Positions 59,160 to 62,462 of a stretch of DNA of 62,462 nucleotides are shown piece after piece. Below the pieces are notes generated by a model. That model saw only the letters and a program-made list of their open reading frames with translations, ran no database searches and had not been told where the DNA came from. Positions within the stretch are counted from its first letter, which is position 1; each line of letters starts with the position of its first letter. Location: assembly GCF_025353885.1 (NCBI RefSeq), contig NZ_JANXNX010000071.1, positions 1 through 62,462 on the forward strand, written 5' to 3'. The stretch is from Sphingomonas sp. GTDB taxonomy: Bacteria > Pseudomonadota > Alphaproteobacteria > Sphingomonadales > Sphingomonadaceae. The translations under genes were made by a program, and so were the position numbers.

Positions 59160-59821
59160 GTCGTGAACCCATAAACAGGATTCCCAAAGCGTCGTCGATC
59201 TGATTCAGGGTTTCGGCATGAGCCGTTATGATCTGACAGATTTCGAGTGGCGCGTGATCGCGCCGTTGTTGCCGAACAAGCCGCGAGTGGTGCCGAGGGT
59301 CGATGACCGGCGGGTGCTGAACGGCATCTTCTGGGTGTTGCGCTCGGGTGCGCCGTGGCGCGACCTGCCCGAACGCTATGGGCCGAGGACGACGTGCTAC
59401 AACCGGTTTGTCCGTTGGCGGCGAGCGGGCGTGTGGGACCGGCTGATGGACGCGATCACCGAGGCTTACGACGGCGACATCCAGATGATCGACAGCACTT
59501 CCATTCGGGCGCACCAGCAGGCTGCGACCCTAAAAAGGGGGGTCGAGATCATTGTCTCGGTCGCTCCCGAGGCGGCCTCACGACCAAGATCCACGCGATC
59601 GTCGATCGGCAAGGCCTGCCGATCCGCCTCGGCCTGAGCGCGGGGCAAGCGCACGACGCGCCTGCCGTGCTGGCGCTGCTCGACCGGCTCGATCCGCGCA
59701 CCATCGTGCTTGCTGACAAGGCCTATGACGGCAACGCCGTCCGCAAGCTCGCCGACAACTTCCTCGCCATGGTCAAGCTCGCCTCAATGCGGCTGTGGTT
59801 GCGCGCTTATGAGTCTACGGC
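59160..59821 (+). mobile_element. IS5-family (IS427-group-like) remnant with internal deletion
   Basis: The ends GTCGTGAACCCATAAAC and, inverted, GCCGTAGACTCATAAGC match at 12 of 17 positions and are flanked by CTAG (59156-59159 and 59822-59825). At 662 bp it is shorter than intact members of about 800-870 bp. The left flanking CTAG is shared with the IS701 element, so the two insertions abut. Confidence 0.8.
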
Positions 59822-59825
59822 CTAG
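59218..59825 (+). pseudogene. IS5-family transposase remnant
   Basis: The first frame (59218-59637) starts MSRYDLTDFEWRVIAPLLP and holds the first catalytic Asp in MIDSTSIRAHQQAAT. The second frame (-1), entered near an A-run/G-run at 59532-59542, continues DHCLGRSRGGLTTKIHAIVD, then VLADKAYDGNAVRKLADNFLAMVKL and ends YESTA. Two frames joined by a -1 shift are normal in this group. Between KAYDGNAVRKL and ADNFLAM the usual segment with the catalytic Glu is missing, so it cannot be active. The stop TAG lies in the flanking CTAG. Confidence 0.85.
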
Positions 59826-59836
59826 ATTCTGTAGAC

Positions 59837-59864
59837 AAAAAAACCGCGGCGAGCCGCGGTTTTT
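59837..59864. terminator. Bidirectional intrinsic terminator
   Basis: CCGCGG pairs with CCGCGG around the loop CGAG, preceded by seven A and followed by five T on the plus strand. On the minus strand the stem is followed by seven T, the stronger direction. It lies 52 bases beyond the stop of the 27-codon ORF on the minus strand and just right of the IS5 remnant, and can end transcription from either side. Confidence 0.9.
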
Positions 59865-59872
59865 CTTTCAGC

Positions 59873-59896
59873 GGTTACAGATTTCTCCCTGTAACC
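59873..59896 (-). other. 8-bp inverted repeat before the terminator
   Basis: GGTTACAG and CTGTAACC pair perfectly around ATTTCTCC. It lies between the stop of the 27-codon ORF and the terminator, so the transcript would end in two stacked hairpins, as in stable small RNAs. Confidence 0.6.
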
Positions 59897-59915
59897 TTCT
59901 GTTTATTCGGAGGCT

Positions 59916-59999
59916 TCAGCCGCCACCAGCACCCAGACCACGTGTGCAACCAAGAAAGTCCCAAAAACCGCGTACAGGTTTGATGTTCTGCTTCTTCAT
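59916..59999 (-). CDS. Candidate 27-residue peptide, unknown function
   Basis: The ORF reads MKKQNIKPVRGFWDFLGC then TRGLGAGGG. It has a basic N-terminus, an aromatic centre (FWDF), a single Cys and a glycine-rich end. The ribosome site AAGGGA lies 7 bases before the ATG. A hairpin and an intrinsic terminator follow within 80 bases. It could be a real micropeptide, the coding part of a dual-function small RNA, or merely part of the 3' region of the upstream EAL gene. I know no family for it. No processing or export genes are adjacent. Confidence 0.4.
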   Translation of the reverse strand: MKKQNIKPVRGFWDFLGCTRGLGAGGG

Positions 60000-60055
60000 G
60001 ATCAGATCCCTTTTCATCGAAGCGCTGCCGAAGGCACGACTCCGTAACAAAGTTC

Positions 60056-60063
60056 TTAACCAT
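60056..60063. promoter_or_regulatory. CtrA-like half-site upstream of the 27-codon ORF
   Basis: TTAACCAT on the plus strand lies 57 bases upstream of the ORF start. A second, weaker arrangement, TTAG-N7-TTAA, is at 60075-60089. TATAAT on the minus strand (60089-60094) could be a -10 box but has no good -35. All are short matches. Confidence 0.25.
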
Positions 60064-60085
60064 AAGGAACGTGGTTAGCAAACCG

Positions 60086-62401
60086 TTAATTATAAGCGGT
60101 ACGGGATTCCTTTGCGCGAAGTAAAAGCCTCGCCAAAGACGAAAACCGCATCGGGCGACCGATCAGATAGCCCTGGGCCTGGTCGCAACCCATTGCGGCG
60201 AGGGCATTAAGTGTCTCGATAGTCTCGACGCCCTCGGCAACTACTTGGCGATTCAGCTGGTGAGCGAGTTGCACTGTAGAATTGACCATCAGGCGATCGC
60301 TGTTGTTGCGATCGATCAGCGACACGAAGCTCTTGTCGATCTTGATCTCAGTCGCCGGTATTTTTTTCAGGTAGTCGAGCGTCGAAAAGCCGGTGCCATA
60401 GTCGTCGATCGAAATCTTGATCCCGGCGGCGCGCAACTCATTCAGCAGGTTCACGGCATTGCCGTTGTTGGCGATGGCTGCCGATTCGGTGACTTCCAGA
60501 GTCAGCAACGATGGATGAAGTCCGAGGTCGTCGAGGTGGTCGGATATCATGTCGGCCAGATAAGGGCTTTCCAGAAGTCCTGCGGAAAGATTGACGGCGA
60601 TATTGAACGGAATGCCGCGCGTGTTGATCGCGACCGCGGCCCGCACGGCGCTGTTGAGGACATGGAGCGTCAGTTTTTCAATGCGGCCATGCTGTTCGGC
60701 GACCGGGATGAACTCGTCGGGACTGATTTCGCCCTTTTCCGGATGCGACCATCTGACCAGCGCTTCGGCTCCGACGATCCGGCGTGTCGGGATGTCGAGC
60801 TTCGGCTGGTAGGCAACCCAGATCTCACCGTTATCGATAGCCTCGTCGAGGCGCCCGAGCAGAGCCAGTTTCCATTCGGCATTCTTCAGCTTTTCAGGGT
60901 CATAACCTTTCCATTTCTGGCCGTCTGCGGCGGCTTCATCAGCCGCAACCAGCGCGCTTCCGATGCGATTTGCGCTAGAACGCTTGAACCCAGAGTCGAT
61001 ACCGAATGTCACCGCAAGATCGATCTTGCGATCGGCGATTACAACGGGCGTCGAGAGTAATGCATGAAGGCCGCCGAGCTGGTCATTGAAGCTTGATCCC
61101 CGGATATCGCTAGCCAACCAGGCAAAAATGCCTTCGTCACCCTGATACAGGTCAGAGTTACCGACGCCGAGGCCGAAGCGCCGGACGATCTGTTCGACCA
61201 GCACACGTTCCATCACAAGGTCGAGACTCGAGCTGATTTCCGCGAAATTCCGAATGCGCGCGACAATCAGGGACTTCCCCTCAGGTGGCGCGCTTTGCCG
61301 CAAGGCATTCAAGTTCGGCAGACCCGATAAGGCATGGGTCATGCCCCCCTTCAGGCGGATCCGCCTCCGGGCCGCCGCTACAAGTACTATCGTAAGCATG
61401 ACTGCCGCGGGAATGACATCAACGAAGACGAGATTCATCTCGAGAATTAAAGGTAAAACTACGATCATCAGGATGGGCATCGTCACCGCAGCCAGCTTAA
61501 GCTTCTTCTTCTCCGAAAATAGAAAAGCGAGACAGCAGCCGAATGTCGCGAGGCACATCCACAGCGGATTGATCTCGACCGGAATACCCCGTTTTAAAGT
61601 TTCTGCCGACAGAACATGACCATATACACCTGCCACCCGCCCCTGGCCGGGAAGGTTGTAAGTATCGTTGAGATCGGCCGAGATTGCCCCGATCATCACG
61701 TCCTTGCCGCGAAAGCGGGAGCTCGGGATGACGTTTTTGAGGATGTCGACTGCGGAAAAGGTAGGCACCGAGCTGACGAGGATAGAATTGTCAATCGGGA
61801 ACGACTCCGCGCCGTCACCAGTGACGCCTGCCATAACACTGGCCATTGAGGGGTAATTAACTCCATCGAATGTTCGGGAGAAATGCATTCTCCACAGTTC
61901 GTCGGCAAAGTTCATTTGTCCGCTGATGTTGGCAAGCCGAATGTCGTGCCCGAGCTGCGGTGACGGGATCACTGCCTTGAACACTGTGGTCGACGGACCA
62001 TAATCCAGCCGAATGGGCAGAATAATCTTTGATGGAGTGCGGTGGAACGCCTGGCTCAGGGCGAGGTCGTCGACTGGATTTGTCTTTCCGGTGAAGTTGA
62101 GATCGAACAGAATTCGCCGCGCACCGCCGGTGTTTAGGTTGTTAACTATTTGCGCCACGTCGCGCCTGCGCCATGGCCAACGACCCAGCTCATGAATGCT
62201 CTTTTCGTCGAGGCCGACAACGACAATGTCCCCGCTCGCCTGAGTGGGGTGAAGCACGTTACGTGCACTGCGCAACAGGTTCTCGACCGGCTCACCGAAG
62301 CCGGTGACGCTAAAGATCACCCCGACGGCCGCAGCCCAGATGAGGGTCTTGCGCCAGGGATTTGCCGTCTTTTCACTCTTCCGCCGCAGGGCAGGCCACA
62401 T
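60086..62401 (-). CDS. CHASE2 sensor - degenerate GGDEF - EAL cyclic-di-GMP phosphodiesterase
   Basis: The protein has 771 residues. An N-terminal membrane helix is followed by a CHASE2 periplasmic sensor (about 45-290, IVVVGLDEKSIHELGRWPWR) and three membrane helices (about 290-365). Next is a GGDEF domain whose signature reads YQGDEGIFAW, so diguanylate cyclase activity is probably lost or altered. The complete-looking EAL domain has AEALVRW, FNIAVNLSAG, LTLEVTESAAI, IDDYGTGFSTLDYLKKIPA, IKIDKSFV and VAEGVET. It probably degrades cyclic di-GMP in response to a periplasmic signal. The start is ATG at 62401. Confidence 0.93.
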   Translation of the reverse strand: MWPALRRKSEKTANPWRKTLIWAAAVGVIFSVTGFGEPVENLLRSARNVLHPTQASGDIVVVGLDEKSIHELGRWPWRRRDVAQIVNNLNTGGARRILFDLNFTGKTNPVDDLALSQAFHRTPSKIILPIRLDYGPSTTVFKAVIPSPQLGHDIRLANISGQMNFADELWRMHFSRTFDGVNYPSMASVMAGVTGDGAESFPIDNSILVSSVPTFSAVDILKNVIPSSRFRGKDVMIGAISADLNDTYNLPGQGRVAGVYGHVLSAETLKRGIPVEINPLWMCLATFGCCLAFLFSEKKKLKLAAVTMPILMIVVLPLILEMNLVFVDVIPAAVMLTIVLVAAARRRIRLKGGMTHALSGLPNLNALRQSAPPEGKSLIVARIRNFAEISSSLDLVMERVLVEQIVRRFGLGVGNSDLYQGDEGIFAWLASDIRGSSFNDQLGGLHALLSTPVVIADRKIDLAVTFGIDSGFKRSSANRIGSALVAADEAAADGQKWKGYDPEKLKNAEWKLALLGRLDEAIDNGEIWVAYQPKLDIPTRRIVGAEALVRWSHPEKGEISPDEFIPVAEQHGRIEKLTLHVLNSAVRAAVAINTRGIPFNIAVNLSAGLLESPYLADMISDHLDDLGLHPSLLTLEVTESAAIANNGNAVNLLNELRAAGIKISIDDYGTGFSTLDYLKKIPATEIKIDKSFVSLIDRNNSDRLMVNSTVQLAHQLNRQVVAEGVETIETLNALAAMGCDQAQGYLIGRPMRFSSLARLLLRAKESRTAYN

Positions 62402-62462
62402 GGTTTGCGCTCGCTTTCGCGCCTTTGTGGCACCGAAAGGTTAGCAAACCGGAAACCATCGC

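Noticed and set aside
59710-60078. 122-codon plus-strand frame running from the IS5 remnant through the terminator
   Set aside because: It passes through the intrinsic terminator hairpin and joins unrelated sequence.
59875-60081. 68-codon minus-strand frame overlapping the 27-codon ORF
   Set aside because: It lacks a ribosome site and has a random-looking composition. The 27-codon frame has the better start signal.

Overview
The window looks like chromosomal DNA of a sphingomonad (Sphingomonas or a close relative, Alphaproteobacteria). The basis is high GC, an Entner-Doudoroff operon, large TonB-dependent receptors, an ispH-thrB-rnhA block, alphaproteobacterial families of unknown function (UPF0262, DUF2849, DUF934) and glyS next to ppdK. 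This placement rests on gene content read by eye, not on a database search. Most genes are housekeeping, tightly packed, and often overlap by 1, 4 or 8 bases. Several probably start at TTG or GTG.

Layout. 1-3.7 kb: the end of glyS, ppdK and a small membrane protein. 3.7-10.9 kb (minus strand): a Tad/Flp pilus operon cpaA-cpaB-cpaC-cpaD-cpaE-tadB-tadC. It has no cpaF/tadA ATPase gene and no flp pilin gene, although cpaE and tadB are only 2 bases apart. 10.9-16.3 kb: a hydrolase/oxidoreductase pair, a DUF1508 protein, ispH-thrB-rnhA and a putative lipoprotein. 16.3-21.0 kb: a tandem glycine riboswitch followed by gcvT-gcvH-gcvPA-gcvPB (glycine cleavage). 21-27 kb: an Excalibur-domain protein, dcd, rnr, and glpD-glpK with a 62-base overlap. 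27-35.6 kb: a TonB receptor, an archaeal/eukaryotic-type proS, an EamA transporter, a DUF885 protein, cdd and a UPF0262 protein. 35.7-41.1 kb: dnaB, then a sulfate-assimilation operon cobA-DUF2849-cysI-DUF934-cysH.

41.2-47.5 kb: astD with selO, then a hydrolase, a glycosyltransferase and a nitronate monooxygenase-like flavoprotein. 47.7-52.8 kb: a second TonB receptor, an Amt-family protein lacking both pore histidines, an SH3 protein and a PilD-type prepilin peptidase. 52.7-57.6 kb: zwf-edd-glk-eda, which takes glucose to pyruvate and glyceraldehyde 3-phosphate by the Entner-Doudoroff route. 57.7-59.8 kb: two adjacent insertion sequences at CTAG targets, an IS701-family element with a split transposase frame and an internally deleted IS5-family remnant. 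59.8-62.4 kb: a tiny gene-like unit (27 codons with a ribosome-binding site, a hairpin and a strong terminator) and a CHASE2-GGDEF-EAL protein.

The least explained items are the 27-codon unit at 59916-59999, the Tad locus without its ATPase, the Amt-like protein without twin histidines, the possible -1 slippery site in the IS701 transposase, and the structured leaders upstream of the two TonB receptors and of gcvT. I found no CRISPR array, tRNA or rRNA.
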